A stretch of 64,000 nucleotides of DNA from Phytoactinopolyspora halophila (GCF_003287285.1 NZ_QMIG01000004.1:62001-126000), one strand, 5' to 3'; counted from the stretch's first letter, positions 28,563 through 37,940 are shown. Numbers and translations are program-made. Notes: a model not told the origin generated them from the letters alone.

Positions 28563-31457
28563 TCAGCTGCAGCCGCTGGTGGAACCACACCCTTCGCAGA
28601 CGTAGCAACTTCCGGCCGGGCGCATCTTGGTGCCACAGGTGAGGCACAGCGGTGCATCGGTGTTTATGCCCTGCATGGATTCGAGCAATTCGGTGGATGT
28701 ATGTGCCTCCGGCCGGGAGCTGGGGTCGGCCTTGGCTTCCTCGACATCCTCCACTCCTTCCTCGTCCCCGTTCTTGGCCCGATCGGCAACCGGGGCGGAC
28801 TGGCGGAAGGACTCGACGTAGAAATCGTCGTCCTCCTCCACCGGCGAGAACTCTCCCGTTTCCATCTGCTTGGTGCGCTCGGCCACCGTGTGGATTCCGA
28901 GGGCGGAGCGAGCTTCGAACGGAAGGTGATCCAGCGCGAGACGGCGGAAGATGTAGTCCACCACGCTCTGGGCCATGCGCACGTCAGGGTCATCGGTGAG
29001 GCCTGAGGGCTCGAACCGCATGTTGGTGAACTTCTGCACATACGTTTCGAGGGGAACGCCGTACTGCAGCGCTATGGAGATCGCGATGGAGAACGCGTCC
29101 ATCATGCCGGCCAGTGTCGATCCCTGCTTCCCCAGCTTGAGGAAGACTTCGCCGAGACCGTCGTCCGGATACGAGCCAGCGGTGATGTAGCCCTTCGCGC
29201 CGCCGACCGTGAACGACGTGGTCTGGCTCGGCCGCGTCTTGGGCAGCCTCCTGCGGATGGGCCGGTACTCGACCACCACCTCCTTCTCCGGCTCGGCCTC
29301 CTCCTTGCGCGAGCTACCGTCAGACAGTGGCTGACCGACCTTGCAGTTGTCCCGGTAAACGGCCAGAGCCTTCAGCCCCAGCTTCCAACCTTCGAGATAG
29401 ATCTCTTCGATGTCCTCGACGGTGGCCGACTCGGGCATGTTCACCGTCTTGCTGATCGCCCCGGACAGGAACGGCTGCACCGCTGCCATCATCCGGACAT
29501 GTCCCATGGCCTCGATGGAGCGGCGCTGCCCCGTCGCGCAGTCGAACACGTCGTAGTGCTCGGGACGAAGGCCAGGAGCGTCGATGACATGGCCGTGTTC
29601 GGCGATGTATTCGACCACGGCCTCGGCCGTCTCTTCCGGATAGCCCAGGCGGCTCAGCGCCGCCGGGACGGCTTGATTGACGATCTGCATCGACCCGCCG
29701 CCAACCAGCTTCTTGAACTTCACAAGCGAGAAGTCCGGCTCGATCCCGGTGGTGTCGCAGTCCATCATGAACCCGATGGTGCCGGTGGGCGCGAGCAGGC
29801 TGGCCTGCGCGTTACGCCACCCGTTGCGCTCGCCGATCTTGTTGCCTTCTTGCCAGTAGCGAGTGGCGACCTTCTGCACATCGGCATCCAGCGCCCAGTG
29901 GGTGCGCAGCGCATCGTTGGCCGCGGCGTGCTTGCGCATGACCCGCGCGTGGGCATCGGCGTTGCGCGCGTACCCCTCGTACGGGCCCACGACGCCGGCG
30001 AGCTCGGCGGAACGCTTGTAGGCCGCGCCGGTCATCAGGGAGGTGACCGCCCCGGCCAGCGCCCGGCCCGCTTCGGAATCGTAGGCGAGCCCCGATGCCA
30101 TGAGCAGCGCGCCGAGATTGGCGTAGCCGATCCCGAGCTGCCGGTACGCGCGTGTGATCTCGGTGATCTGATCCGTCGGGAAGTCGGCGAAGCAGATCGA
30201 GATGTCCATCGCCGTGATCACCATCTCGACGACCTTGGCGAAGGTCTCGGCGTCGAAGCTCCCGTCCTCGTTCAGGAACTTCAGCAGATTCAGGCTGGCG
30301 AGGTTGCAGCTGGAATTGTCCAGGCTCATGTACTCCGAGCATGGATTGGACGCCGTGATCCGGCCCGTCTCGGGATTGGTGTGCCAGTCGTTGATGGTGT
30401 CGTCGTACTGCATACCCGGATCCGCGCACTCCCACGCCGCCTGCGCCATCTTGCGGAACAGGCTCCGGGCGTCGGTCGTGTCGACGACCTCACCCGTCAT
30501 GCGCGCGCGCAGCCCGAACTCGTCACCCTTCTCCACCGCACGCATGAACTCGTCGGAGACGCGCACCGAGTTGTTGGCGTTCTGGTACTGCACCGACACG
30601 ATGTCCTTGCCCCCGAGGTCCATCTCGAACCCGGCGTCGCGCAAGGCACGGATCTTGTGCTCTTCACGTGCCTTGGTCTCGATGAACTCTTCGACATCGG
30701 GGTGGTCGACATCGAGGACGACCATCTTCGCCGCACGCCGGGTGGCGCCACCGGACTTGATGGTGCCGGCCGACGCATCCGCCCCGCGCATGAAGCTCAC
30801 CGGGCCCGAGGCGGTGCCGCCAGAGGACAAGAGTTCTTTACTGGACCGAATACGGGACAGGTTCAGGCCCGCCCCGGACCCGCCTTTGAAGATCATCCCT
30901 TCTTCGCGGTACCAGTTCAGGATCGATTCCATGGAATCGTCCACGGACAGGATGAAGCACGCCGAGACCTGTTGCGGCGAGGCCGTTCCGACGTTGAACC
31001 ACACCGGGGAGTTGAAGCTGAACACCTGATGGAGCAGCATCCAGGCGAGCTCGTGCTCAAAGACCTCTGCATCCTCCGCGCTCGCGAAGTATCCGTGCTC
31101 CTCACCGGACTGCCGATAGGTCTTGACGACCCGGTCGATGAGCTGGCGCAGGCTCCACTCGCGAGCATCCGATCCCAACGCGCCCCGGAAGTACTTGGTG
31201 GTGACGATCGTCGAGGCGTTCATCGACCAGAACTCCGGGAATTCGACGCCCTTCTGCTCGAAGACCGTTTCTCCCGTCTGCCAGTTTTGCTGCGAGACGT
31301 CGCGCCGTTCCCAGGTGACTTCGTCGTACGGGTGAACTCCGGGTGTGGTGTAGATCCGATCTATGGTGAGTCCCCGTGCGGCCCGCTTCATCTTCGACCG
31401 TCCGGATGCCTTGGCACCGGAGCCACCTCGTCCTGGACCGCTCACCGTTTCCGTCAT
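28563..31457 (-). CDS. nrdJ: Class II (adenosylcobalamin-dependent) ribonucleotide reductase
   Basis: NrdJ makes deoxynucleotides from ribonucleotides using adenosylcobalamin to generate the radical. The 964-residue protein has the N-terminal region DEVTWERRDVSQQNW, the barrel motifs FNSPVWFNVG, NPCSEYMSLDNSSCNLASLN and LLAPTGTIGFMMDCDTTG, and a C-terminal Cys-rich tail (CLTCGTKM, CYVCEGCGS), all typical of actinobacterial class II enzymes. The ATG at 31457 has GAGGAGCAGTTG before it. It follows nrdR by 115 bp and ends in a terminator, so nrdR-nrdJ form one transcript probably repressed by NrdR when dATP is high. It shares a need for B12 with metH in this window. Confidence 0.96.
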   Translation of the reverse strand: MTETVSGPGRGGSGAKASGRSKMKRAARGLTIDRIYTTPGVHPYDEVTWERRDVSQQNWQTGETVFEQKGVEFPEFWSMNASTIVTTKYFRGALGSDAREWSLRQLIDRVVKTYRQSGEEHGYFASAEDAEVFEHELAWMLLHQVFSFNSPVWFNVGTASPQQVSACFILSVDDSMESILNWYREEGMIFKGGSGAGLNLSRIRSSKELLSSGGTASGPVSFMRGADASAGTIKSGGATRRAAKMVVLDVDHPDVEEFIETKAREEHKIRALRDAGFEMDLGGKDIVSVQYQNANNSVRVSDEFMRAVEKGDEFGLRARMTGEVVDTTDARSLFRKMAQAAWECADPGMQYDDTINDWHTNPETGRITASNPCSEYMSLDNSSCNLASLNLLKFLNEDGSFDAETFAKVVEMVITAMDISICFADFPTDQITEITRAYRQLGIGYANLGALLMASGLAYDSEAGRALAGAVTSLMTGAAYKRSAELAGVVGPYEGYARNADAHARVMRKHAAANDALRTHWALDADVQKVATRYWQEGNKIGERNGWRNAQASLLAPTGTIGFMMDCDTTGIEPDFSLVKFKKLVGGGSMQIVNQAVPAALSRLGYPEETAEAVVEYIAEHGHVIDAPGLRPEHYDVFDCATGQRRSIEAMGHVRMMAAVQPFLSGAISKTVNMPESATVEDIEEIYLEGWKLGLKALAVYRDNCKVGQPLSDGSSRKEEAEPEKEVVVEYRPIRRRLPKTRPSQTTSFTVGGAKGYITAGSYPDDGLGEVFLKLGKQGSTLAGMMDAFSIAISIALQYGVPLETYVQKFTNMRFEPSGLTDDPDVRMAQSVVDYIFRRLALDHLPFEARSALGIHTVAERTKQMETGEFSPVEEDDDFYVESFRQSAPVADRAKNGDEEGVEDVEEAKADPSSRPEAHTSTELLESMQGINTDAPLCLTCGTKMRPAGSCYVCEGCGSTSGCS

Positions 31458-31572
31458 CAACTGCTCCTCATCTCTTTCCCCCGTTACCGGCAACCGTGCT
31501 CGTGGGATCGGCCACCGGATGGCGAGCTCTTGTCTTCATGTGTGCGCACGTGCTGTGGTGCCCGGAGGTGCT

Positions 31573-32019
31573 CTAGCTGACTTCCCGAAGCGCGGCGATC
31601 TCGGCTTCGAAGTCAGCCAACGAGTCGAACCCGCGGTACACGCTGGCGAATCGCAGGTATGCCACCTCGTCGAGCTCCCGTAGCGGTTCGAGGATCGCCA
31701 GCCCGACCTCGTTGCTCGGGATCTCGGCACACCCGGCGCCGCGAAAGCGCTCCTCGATTCGCTGGGCCAGGCGGGCCAGGGCGTCCTCGTCGACACCTCG
31801 TCCCTGGCAGGCCTTACGGACACCGGTGACGACCTTGTCCCGGCTGAACGGCTCCGTTGCCCCCGACCTCTTCACCACGGCGAGTGTCAGCTGCTCGACG
31901 GTGGTGAACCGCCGCTCGCACGCGGGGCACTGACGACGCCGCCGGATGGCCGTGCCGTCCTCGGCGGTCCGGCTGTCGACGACACGACTGTCCGGATGCC
32001 GGCAGAAGGGACAGTTCAT
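31573..32019 (-). CDS. nrdR: Transcriptional repressor NrdR
   Basis: NrdR senses ATP/dATP and represses ribonucleotide reductase genes by binding tandem 16-bp boxes. The 148-residue protein has the zinc ribbon [17 protein letters not shown] with [17 protein letters not shown], then the ATP-cone domain (about 47-137) starting [16 protein letters not shown]. The ATG at 32019 has GGAAAGGAGG upstream. It leads the nrdR-nrdJ pair and has candidate NrdR boxes in its own promoter region. Confidence 0.97.
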   Translation of the reverse strand: MNCPFCRHPDSRVVDSRTAEDGTAIRRRRQCPACERRFTTVEQLTLAVVKRSGATEPFSRDKVVTGVRKACQGRGVDEDALARLAQRIEERFRGAGCAEIPSNEVGLAILEPLRELDEVAYLRFASVYRGFDSLADFEAEIAALREVS

Positions 32020-32083
32020 GCCGCAAACCTCCTTTCCGGACCGTCGCCTGTGGAAGAGCTGGGGACAACCTGTGCACCGCCAA

Positions 32084-32131
32084 CCACAACTTGTGGACTA
32101 CTTACATGTATGTAACTACTAGATATAGGGG
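32084..32131 (-). promoter_or_regulatory. Candidate tandem NrdR boxes upstream of nrdR
   Basis: On the minus strand, 32131-32116 contains CTATATCTAGT, which fits the NrdR core CWATATNTWGT. A weaker box at 32099-32084 contains CCACAAGTTGTGG. The two 16-bp boxes are separated by 16 bp, the layout known for NrdR operators. A near-palindrome, TTACATGTATGTAA, fills the spacer (32102-32115). The box call is by eye. Confidence 0.5.
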
Positions 32132-32291
32132 AACCGTACGTCGAAGCGAGACCCTTTGCAACCACATTGACGCGATCGACCGACCGGCTGCCATCGCCGC
32201 AGCTCAGGACTGCCCGTGACGGCCGCCACGGCGCGTCGGCGAGGGACCTCACGCTCTCCGCGCGACCCGCCGCCATCACCGACAGCGCAGG

Positions 32292-32948
32292 TCATCCCCC
32301 AGACGCCGGGACACGGAGCACGTCACCCGGCTCGATGTCGCCTCCGTCACCAAGATCGTTGAGCTCGACGATGGTATCGACCAACGGCCGGGGATCGGCA
32401 GTGGCGTCGATCTCCCTGGCGACACTCCACAGCGTGTCACCCGGCTCGATGCGGACGGACACCGTCTCGCCCGGGACCTCCGTGCCGGGCTCGCGCGCCA
32501 CGAACGGCAGCGCGGCCAGGACCACCAGCACCATCCATGCTAGTGCCACCACCACCCTGCCACGCCGTGTCAGCCGCGAACCGTGCATCGACGGCGGCGC
32601 CGGCGCGGCGCAGCCGTGCGGACGCCGGCTCCGCGCACCCAATGGCCGTCCGCACGGCTGGCCGGCCCGCTGGCCGGGCTGGCCAGAAGCTGGACCGGTG
32701 CGCCCGCCGATGCGCCGGCCCGGCGTCACCTCCCGTTCCGATGGAGGAGCCACCTCCGGCAGCGGAGGAGCCACCCCCGGCCGTGGAGGAGCCTCCGGCA
32801 ACCCGGGGGCCACCTCCGGCGAGCGCGGCGCGACACGCCCGGCCGGCCTGACGAACCCGGCCTCCGATACGGCACCCAGCTCGCTGCACGCGCCAGGGGG
32901 ATCGGACGGCGCCGTCGGCCGCGCCGACCGTGTCGTTATGATCATCAT
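32292..32948 (-). CDS. LysM-domain membrane protein, DNA-damage-linked (YneA/ChiZ-like)
   Basis: The 218-residue protein has a Pro/Ala/Gly-rich cytoplasmic half (about 1-125), one membrane helix (RVVVALAWMVLVVLAALPF), then an extracellular LysM domain (about 160-215, SVRIEPGDTLWSVAREI to EPGDVLRVP). The nrdR / LysM protein / lexA order matches M. tuberculosis Rv2718c-Rv2719c-Rv2720, where Rv2719c (ChiZ) is a damage-induced wall-binding division modulator, and Bacillus yneA beside lexA. By analogy it should delay division after DNA damage. The upstream region holds a LexA box and a candidate PafBC promoter. I see no hydrolase domain. Confidence 0.8.
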   Translation of the reverse strand: MMIITTRSARPTAPSDPPGACSELGAVSEAGFVRPAGRVAPRSPEVAPGLPEAPPRPGVAPPLPEVAPPSEREVTPGRRIGGRTGPASGQPGQRAGQPCGRPLGARSRRPHGCAAPAPPSMHGSRLTRRGRVVVALAWMVLVVLAALPFVAREPGTEVPGETVSVRIEPGDTLWSVAREIDATADPRPLVDTIVELNDLGDGGDIEPGDVLRVPASGG

Positions 32949-32989
32949 CGCGCCTACCTCCGGTTTCTCATCGCAACCACCTCACGGTT

Positions 32990-33005
32990 GCGAACAGCCG
33001 TTCGA
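32990..33005. promoter_or_regulatory. LexA (SOS) box for the LysM gene
   Basis: GCGAAC-N4-GTTCGA matches the actinobacterial SOS box TCGAAC-N4-GTTCGA in 11 of 12 fixed positions. It lies 41 bp upstream of the LysM gene ATG and just downstream of the candidate promoter at 33026-33048. Confidence 0.7.
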
Positions 33006-33025
33006 TAGAACATTCGTACGAACTA

Positions 33026-33048
33026 GTTCTACACCTCCGCACCGACAA
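33026..33048 (-). promoter_or_regulatory. Candidate PafBC-type damage promoter for the LysM gene
   Basis: Minus strand: TTGTCGGTG (33048-33040), exactly 8 bp, then TAGAAC (33031-33026). This matches the RecA-independent damage promoter pattern TTGTCRGTG-N8-TANNNT of mycobacteria, apart from the last -10 base. The palindrome GAACTAGTTC (33020-33029) overlaps the -10. Confidence 0.6.
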
Positions 33049-33061
33049 TGTCGAGAAAACC

Positions 33062-33077
33062 TCGAACAGATGTTTGA
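33062..33077. promoter_or_regulatory. LexA (SOS) box for lexA
   Basis: TCGAAC-N4-GTTTGA matches the actinobacterial SOS box at 11 of 12 positions. It overlaps the -35 of the lexA promoter, consistent with autorepression. Confidence 0.75.
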
Positions 33078-33102
33078 TCGTGTCGGAGTTTCGAGCTAGC
33101 CT
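33074..33102 (+). promoter_or_regulatory. Predicted lexA promoter
   Basis: TTGATC (33074-33079), 17-bp spacer, TAGCCT (33097-33102). The -35 overlaps the SOS box, and transcription would begin near 33109, about 38 bp before the chosen lexA start. Confidence 0.5.
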
Positions 33103-33146
33103 GACGAAAACAGATCATGAGGCACGGACAACGCGGAGGTACTGTC

Positions 33147-33899
33147 GTGGCCAGCGAGAGCAAGAAGAACCCCGGAGCGAGTCAGGGAACCGCGCGACAC
33201 GCCTCTGTCCACCAGTTCCCCGATCCCACCACCGGTGGGCGGCCCATCCTGACGCCGCGGCAGTGGAGGGTGCTCGAGGTCATCCGGGATTCCGTGGATC
33301 GGCGCGGCTACCCGCCGAGCATGCGCGAGATCGGGGAAGCCGCCGGGCTGGCCAGTCCATCCAGCGTTTCGCACCAGCTCAGCGTTCTCGAAGAAAAGGG
33401 ATACATCCGGCGCGACCCGCACCGTCCGCGCGCACTCGAGGTCCTCGCTCCACCGCGCGACGACGAGCACGGCGAGACCCGCGCCGCGCCTGTCTCGCTG
33501 GTCACCGACGACACACCGATGCCCCAGCCTTCGTACGTTCCGATGGTCGGGCGGATCGCCGCCGGTGGTCCGGTACTTGCCGAGCAAGCCGTCGAAGACG
33601 TCTTCCCGCTGCCCCGGGAGCTCGTCGGTGAGGGCGAGCTGTTCATGCTCAAGGTCACCGGTGACTCGATGGTAGATGCAGCCATCTGCGATGGAGACTG
33701 GGTCGTCGTACGCCAGCAGCAGGTCGCCGAGAACGGAGAGATCGTGGCAGCGATGATCGACGGCGAGGCGACGGTCAAGACCTACAAGCAACGCGACGGC
33801 GAGGTCTGGCTCCTGCCACACAACGACGCATACGAGCCCATTCCCGGCGACGACGCCGCTGTCCTGGGACGGGTCGTCGCCGTCATGCGCCGGATCTAG
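33147..33899 (+). CDS. lexA: SOS repressor LexA
   Basis: LexA represses damage-inducible genes and cleaves itself when stimulated by RecA filaments. The 250-residue protein has a winged-helix DNA-binding domain (about 35-100, [40 protein letters not shown]) and an S24 peptidase domain. The Ala-Gly cleavage site is in GRIAAGGPV, the catalytic Ser in [11 protein letters not shown] and the catalytic Lys in GEATVKTY. I chose the GTG at 33147 because GGAGGTACTGTC precedes it. A longer ATG-type start at 33117 has no such site. Targets visible here are lexA itself, the LysM gene and recA. Confidence 0.95.
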   Translation: MASESKKNPGASQGTARHASVHQFPDPTTGGRPILTPRQWRVLEVIRDSVDRRGYPPSMREIGEAAGLASPSSVSHQLSVLEEKGYIRRDPHRPRALEVLAPPRDDEHGETRAAPVSLVTDDTPMPQPSYVPMVGRIAAGGPVLAEQAVEDVFPLPRELVGEGELFMLKVTGDSMVDAAICDGDWVVVRQQQVAENGEIVAAMIDGEATVKTYKQRDGEVWLLPHNDAYEPIPGDDAAVLGRVVAVMRRI

Positions 33900-33900
33900 G

Positions 33901-35931
33901 TCACGAACCCGGCGCTTGCCTCCCGCCCGCGAGGCGGCCGAGCGCTCCGGTCACCACCGAGCGATCTGTGGTGAACCACATGGGCGGCAGTGACGCGCGC
34001 AGATACCCGCCGTACCGTGCCGTGACCAGCCGGGGATCCAGCACCGCAACTACGCCCCGGTCGCTGGACCTGCGGATGAGCCGGCCGGCGCCCTGCGCGA
34101 GCAACAACGCCGCATGGTGAGCGGCCACGGTCATGAAGCCGTTGCCGCCGTGGCGCTCGACCCACCGTTGGCGCGCGGAACTCAACGGCTCGTCCGGTCG
34201 CGGGAACGGCAGGCGGTCGATCACCACCAGGTGACATGCCGCGCCGGGAACGTCCACGCCCTGCCAGAGCGACAGCGTTCCGAACAGGCTTGTCGTATCG
34301 TCCTCGGCGAATCGACGGACGAGTGTCGCCATCACGTCGTCGCCCTGACACAACACCGGAAAGTCCGGCAGCCGTTCGCGGATCGCCTCTCCCGCCTCCA
34401 TCGCGGCCCGACGCGAGGAGAACAGGCCCAGGGTACGCCCGCCTGCCGCCGAGATCAGCTCGGCCAGCACGTCCACGGCCTCGCTGCGCAGCCCGTCTCG
34501 CCCGGGCGTCGGAAGGTCGCGAGCCACATACAGAATGGCTTGCCGGGCGTAATCGAACGGGGAACCAACATCGACGCCCTCCCAGCTCGGCGCCTTCTCG
34601 TCGAGCAACCCGAAGGAGCCGGCGGCCGAGTCGAACGAGCCACCGATCTCCAGCGTGGCCGACGTGCCCACAACCGTGAATTCGTCGAAGAGTTTCTCGC
34701 GTAGCAGTCCCGCCACGGACAGGGGTGCGACACGCAGCATGCGTCCGGCGGAGGGCCTGCCGGGGCCGCGATCGAACTCCTCCACCCAGGCCACGTCATG
34801 CTCGCTGCGTGCCAGCAAGCGTTCGGCGGTGGCGTGCACGTCGTCCACCATCGTCTGCGCCGATCTCCGGGCCGCCTCCACATCCGGATCGCGATCTTCG
34901 CGCTCCGTGCCGGAGAAACCCGACGCCACATCTCGTGCCGCATCACGCACCAGTTCCAGCACGCTCATCAGCTGCTCCGGCGGCTCGTCCAGCCGCCCGG
35001 CCGGCACGTCGGCCAGGACGTCACGCAACCGCTCCCCCGCCGCGCGCAGCTCCCCGGACTCCGCCTCACCCGCGTGAGCGCGGGACCGGGTGCCTGCCCG
35101 CTCCACCATCGCCGGCCACAGATCGGCGGATGCCACGCTGGTGACCCGGGAAACGAGTTCGTGTGCCTCGTCCACGACCACAACGCCGTGTTCCGGCAAC
35201 ACGGGAACGCCCTCCAGCGCGTTGATGGCCAGCAGGGCATGGTTGGTGACCACCACGTCGGCCTCCGCCGCGCGAGCCCGTGCCACCTCGGCAAAGCACT
35301 CCTGCCCGTACGGGCAACGCGAGGCGCCGAGGCATTCGCGCGCACTGACCGACACCTGCGCCCACGCCCGATCGCTCACTCCCGGTTCCAACCGGTCGCG
35401 ATCACCCGTGCCACCTGTCCGGGCTTGCTCCTCGGCCCAGTCCCGGGCCCGGACCACGTCGGCACCCATGGACCCCGTGGAGACCTCGTCCGCCGCGACC
35501 AGCTCGCCCTGGTCGTCGGGTACACCGTCGCGAACCCGGTGCAGGCACGCGTAGTTGGCCCGGCCCTTCAATGTCGCCCACCGGGGGCGGCGCCCGAGCA
35601 GTGGCTCGGCCGCCTCCGCGAGCACGGGAAGGTCACGATCGACCAGCTGGGCTTGGAGAGCGAGGGTGGCCGTTGCCACGACGACCGGCTCGTCCAGCTC
35701 GGTGGCATACCGCAGTGCCGGCACCAGGTAAGCCATCGACTTCCCGGTTCCGGTGCCGGCTTGCACCAGCAGGTGCTCGCCCGTGATGATCGCCGACTCG
35801 ACGGACTCGGCCATGCGCAGCTGGCCCGGCCTGTGGGTCCCACCCAGCGAGTCCACTACCGCGTCGAGTAGTTCTTTAACACCGACGTCGGCATCGGCGT
35901 CGGCTGACTCCCGTTCCTCGCTCCCGCTCAT
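33901..35931 (-). CDS. DinG/XPD-type ATP-dependent helicase
   Basis: The 676-residue superfamily 2 helicase has Walker A QAGTGTGKSMAY (about residue 58), the DEAH box VVVDEAHEL (about 250), and the C-terminal motor motifs LGLFSSRRAAMEAG, GTLSLWQGVDVPG and QGAGRLIRRSSDRG. Four cysteines (ANYACLHR, then CLGASRCPYGQEC) occupy the XPD iron-sulfur position, so it likely carries a 4Fe-4S cluster and unwinds DNA 5' to 3'. It converges on lexA with a single base between the two stop codons. It is probably a repair or replication helicase. I saw no SOS box upstream of its ATG. Confidence 0.9.
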   Translation of the reverse strand: MSGSEERESADADADVGVKELLDAVVDSLGGTHRPGQLRMAESVESAIITGEHLLVQAGTGTGKSMAYLVPALRYATELDEPVVVATATLALQAQLVDRDLPVLAEAAEPLLGRRPRWATLKGRANYACLHRVRDGVPDDQGELVAADEVSTGSMGADVVRARDWAEEQARTGGTGDRDRLEPGVSDRAWAQVSVSARECLGASRCPYGQECFAEVARARAAEADVVVTNHALLAINALEGVPVLPEHGVVVVDEAHELVSRVTSVASADLWPAMVERAGTRSRAHAGEAESGELRAAGERLRDVLADVPAGRLDEPPEQLMSVLELVRDAARDVASGFSGTEREDRDPDVEAARRSAQTMVDDVHATAERLLARSEHDVAWVEEFDRGPGRPSAGRMLRVAPLSVAGLLREKLFDEFTVVGTSATLEIGGSFDSAAGSFGLLDEKAPSWEGVDVGSPFDYARQAILYVARDLPTPGRDGLRSEAVDVLAELISAAGGRTLGLFSSRRAAMEAGEAIRERLPDFPVLCQGDDVMATLVRRFAEDDTTSLFGTLSLWQGVDVPGAACHLVVIDRLPFPRPDEPLSSARQRWVERHGGNGFMTVAAHHAALLLAQGAGRLIRRSSDRGVVAVLDPRLVTARYGGYLRASLPPMWFTTDRSVVTGALGRLAGGRQAPGS

Positions 35932-35997
35932 CGACGTGAGGCTACACCGATACCGGCCGCGCATTCGATCTCGGTGGGCACGTGATGGAATCGAGTC

Positions 35998-37842
35998 ATG
36001 AGCGATGAAGGTGTCCCCCTGATCCCGCGCGACGTTCTCTTCGGTAACCCGGAACGGCTGCTTCCGAGCCTCTCCCCCGACGGCACCCGCCTCGGCTTCG
36101 TCGCGCCCGACGATGGCGTTCTCAACGTCTGGGTTGGCCCGGCGGATGACCCGGCGGCGGCCCGGCCGGTCACGTTCGACCGCGGCAGGGGCATCCGCAT
36201 CTACGACTTCTGCCACGACGACCGCACGCTCGTCTATCTCCAGGACACTGACGGCGACGAAGACTGGCGACTCTATGCGCTGGACCTCGAGACCGGCGAG
36301 GCACAGCTCGTCACGCCGCAATCCGGTGTCACGGCTGGCGTGCTGGCGCACAATCGGTGGCATCCCACCACCATGTTGGTGGCGCTAAACGCCGACGATC
36401 CGGCGCTGCACGACGTCTACCGGCTCGACCTGACCAGCCGTGAGATCGAGAAGATCGAGACGAACCCGGGCTACGCGGCCTGGATGGTCGATTCCGACCT
36501 CCGGATACGTGGTGGTGTCGCCATGACCGAGGACGGCGGCGCCGTGATTTACCTGCGCAATTCCGATACCGGGGCCGACGAGCCATGGCTGGAGGTCGGT
36601 CCGGACGACACCGCCACCACCGGGGTCTACGGCTTCAGCCGGGATGGCCAGACGGTCTATCTCCTGTCGAGTATCGGCGCGAATTCGTCGCGCCTGCTCG
36701 CGGTCGACCTCTCCACCGGCGAGGAGACCGTTCTCGCCGAGGACCCGAACTATGACGTCGCGGGCGTCGCGCAGCATCCGGAGACCCTCGAACCCCAAGG
36801 CGTCAGCTTCCTCAAGGAGCGCAAGGAATGGCTCTACCTCGATCCCGAGTTCGGGGCCGAGGTTGATCACCTACGTTCCATGTTGCGGGGTGAGATCGGT
36901 ATCTCCCGTCCGGTACGCGACGGCCACCGCTGGATGGTGCACGATCTCCTCTCCGATGGCCCCATCCGCTATTACATCTACGAGCGCGGCACTCGCGAGC
37001 TCACATTCTTGTTCTCGCATCGCCCGGAGCTGGAGCAGTACCAGCTCGCCGAGATGGAGCCGTTCAGCTACACCGCACGGGATGGGCTGACCATCCACGG
37101 GTACCTGACGGTTCCCGTCGGTGCCGAGCGCAGGGATCTCCCGGCGGTGCTGAACGTGCACGGTGGCCCGTGGGCCCGCGACACCTGGGGATACGACCCC
37201 GAGGCGCAGTGGTTCGCCAACCGTGGATACGTCTGCGTCCAGGGCAACTTCCGGGGCTCATCGGGCTATGGCAAGGCTTTCGGCAACGCCGGAGACAAGC
37301 AGTGGGGCAAGGCGATGCACACCGACCTGATCGACGCGGTCGACTACCTGGCGGGACGCGGCTGGATCGATCGGGAGCGGGTGGGCATCTACGGCGGGTC
37401 CTACGGTGGCTACGCCGCGCTCGCCGGGGCCGCGTTCACGCCCGACGTCTTCCGGTGCGCCGTCGATCTTGTCGGGCCGTCGAATTTGCTGACCTTGCTG
37501 TCGTCCATACCGGAGTATTGGAAGCCCCAGCTCGCGTTCATGCACAAGGCCGTTGGCAACCCGGACGCCGAGAAGGATCTGCTCTGGGAGGCCTCTCCCC
37601 TGTCCCGGGTGGACGACATCCGGATCCCCATCCTGGTTGCGCAGGGAAAGAACGATCCGCGCGTGAAGGAAGCCGAGGCCGAGCAGATCGTCAACGCGCT
37701 GGCCGAGAAGAACCTCGATCACGAGTACCTGTTGTTCGAGGATGAGGGCCACGGACTGGCCAAGCCCGAGAACCGGGAACGCTTCTACGCTGCCGCCGAG
37801 GCGTTTCTCGCCCAGCACCTGGGTGGGCGTTATCAGTCCTGA
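35998..37842 (+). CDS. S9 family (prolyl oligopeptidase-like) serine peptidase
   Basis: The 614-residue protein has an N-terminal beta-propeller (about 1-350, repeated SPDGTRLGFV-like blades) and a C-terminal alpha/beta hydrolase. The catalytic Ser is in YGGSYGGYAAL (about residue 466), the Asp in VAQGKNDPRV (about 552) and the His in FEDEGHGLAK (about 584). It should cleave short peptides or acyl-peptides in the cytoplasm, since no signal peptide is visible. It is transcribed alone, divergent from the helicase gene, and ends near two hairpins shared with hflX. Confidence 0.9.
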   Translation: MSDEGVPLIPRDVLFGNPERLLPSLSPDGTRLGFVAPDDGVLNVWVGPADDPAAARPVTFDRGRGIRIYDFCHDDRTLVYLQDTDGDEDWRLYALDLETGEAQLVTPQSGVTAGVLAHNRWHPTTMLVALNADDPALHDVYRLDLTSREIEKIETNPGYAAWMVDSDLRIRGGVAMTEDGGAVIYLRNSDTGADEPWLEVGPDDTATTGVYGFSRDGQTVYLLSSIGANSSRLLAVDLSTGEETVLAEDPNYDVAGVAQHPETLEPQGVSFLKERKEWLYLDPEFGAEVDHLRSMLRGEIGISRPVRDGHRWMVHDLLSDGPIRYYIYERGTRELTFLFSHRPELEQYQLAEMEPFSYTARDGLTIHGYLTVPVGAERRDLPAVLNVHGGPWARDTWGYDPEAQWFANRGYVCVQGNFRGSSGYGKAFGNAGDKQWGKAMHTDLIDAVDYLAGRGWIDRERVGIYGGSYGGYAALAGAAFTPDVFRCAVDLVGPSNLLTLLSSIPEYWKPQLAFMHKAVGNPDAEKDLLWEASPLSRVDDIRIPILVAQGKNDPRVKEAEAEQIVNALAEKNLDHEYLLFEDEGHGLAKPENRERFYAAAEAFLAQHLGGRYQS

Positions 37843-37899
37843 GGCTGTCGGTATGAGTCCCCGAGGCTGCTGGCTCGTCGTTCGAGCACTCACCGGAAC

Positions 37900-37929
37900 C
37901 CGCGTCTCCGCTATGACTGGGAGACGCGG
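37900..37929. terminator. Hairpin after the S9 peptidase gene
   Basis: A 10-bp perfect stem (37900-37909 with 37920-37929, CCGCGTCTCC and its complement) with a 10-nt loop lies 58 bp after the peptidase stop. No T-run follows. Confidence 0.45.
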
Positions 37930-37940
37930 CGTTCGGCCGA

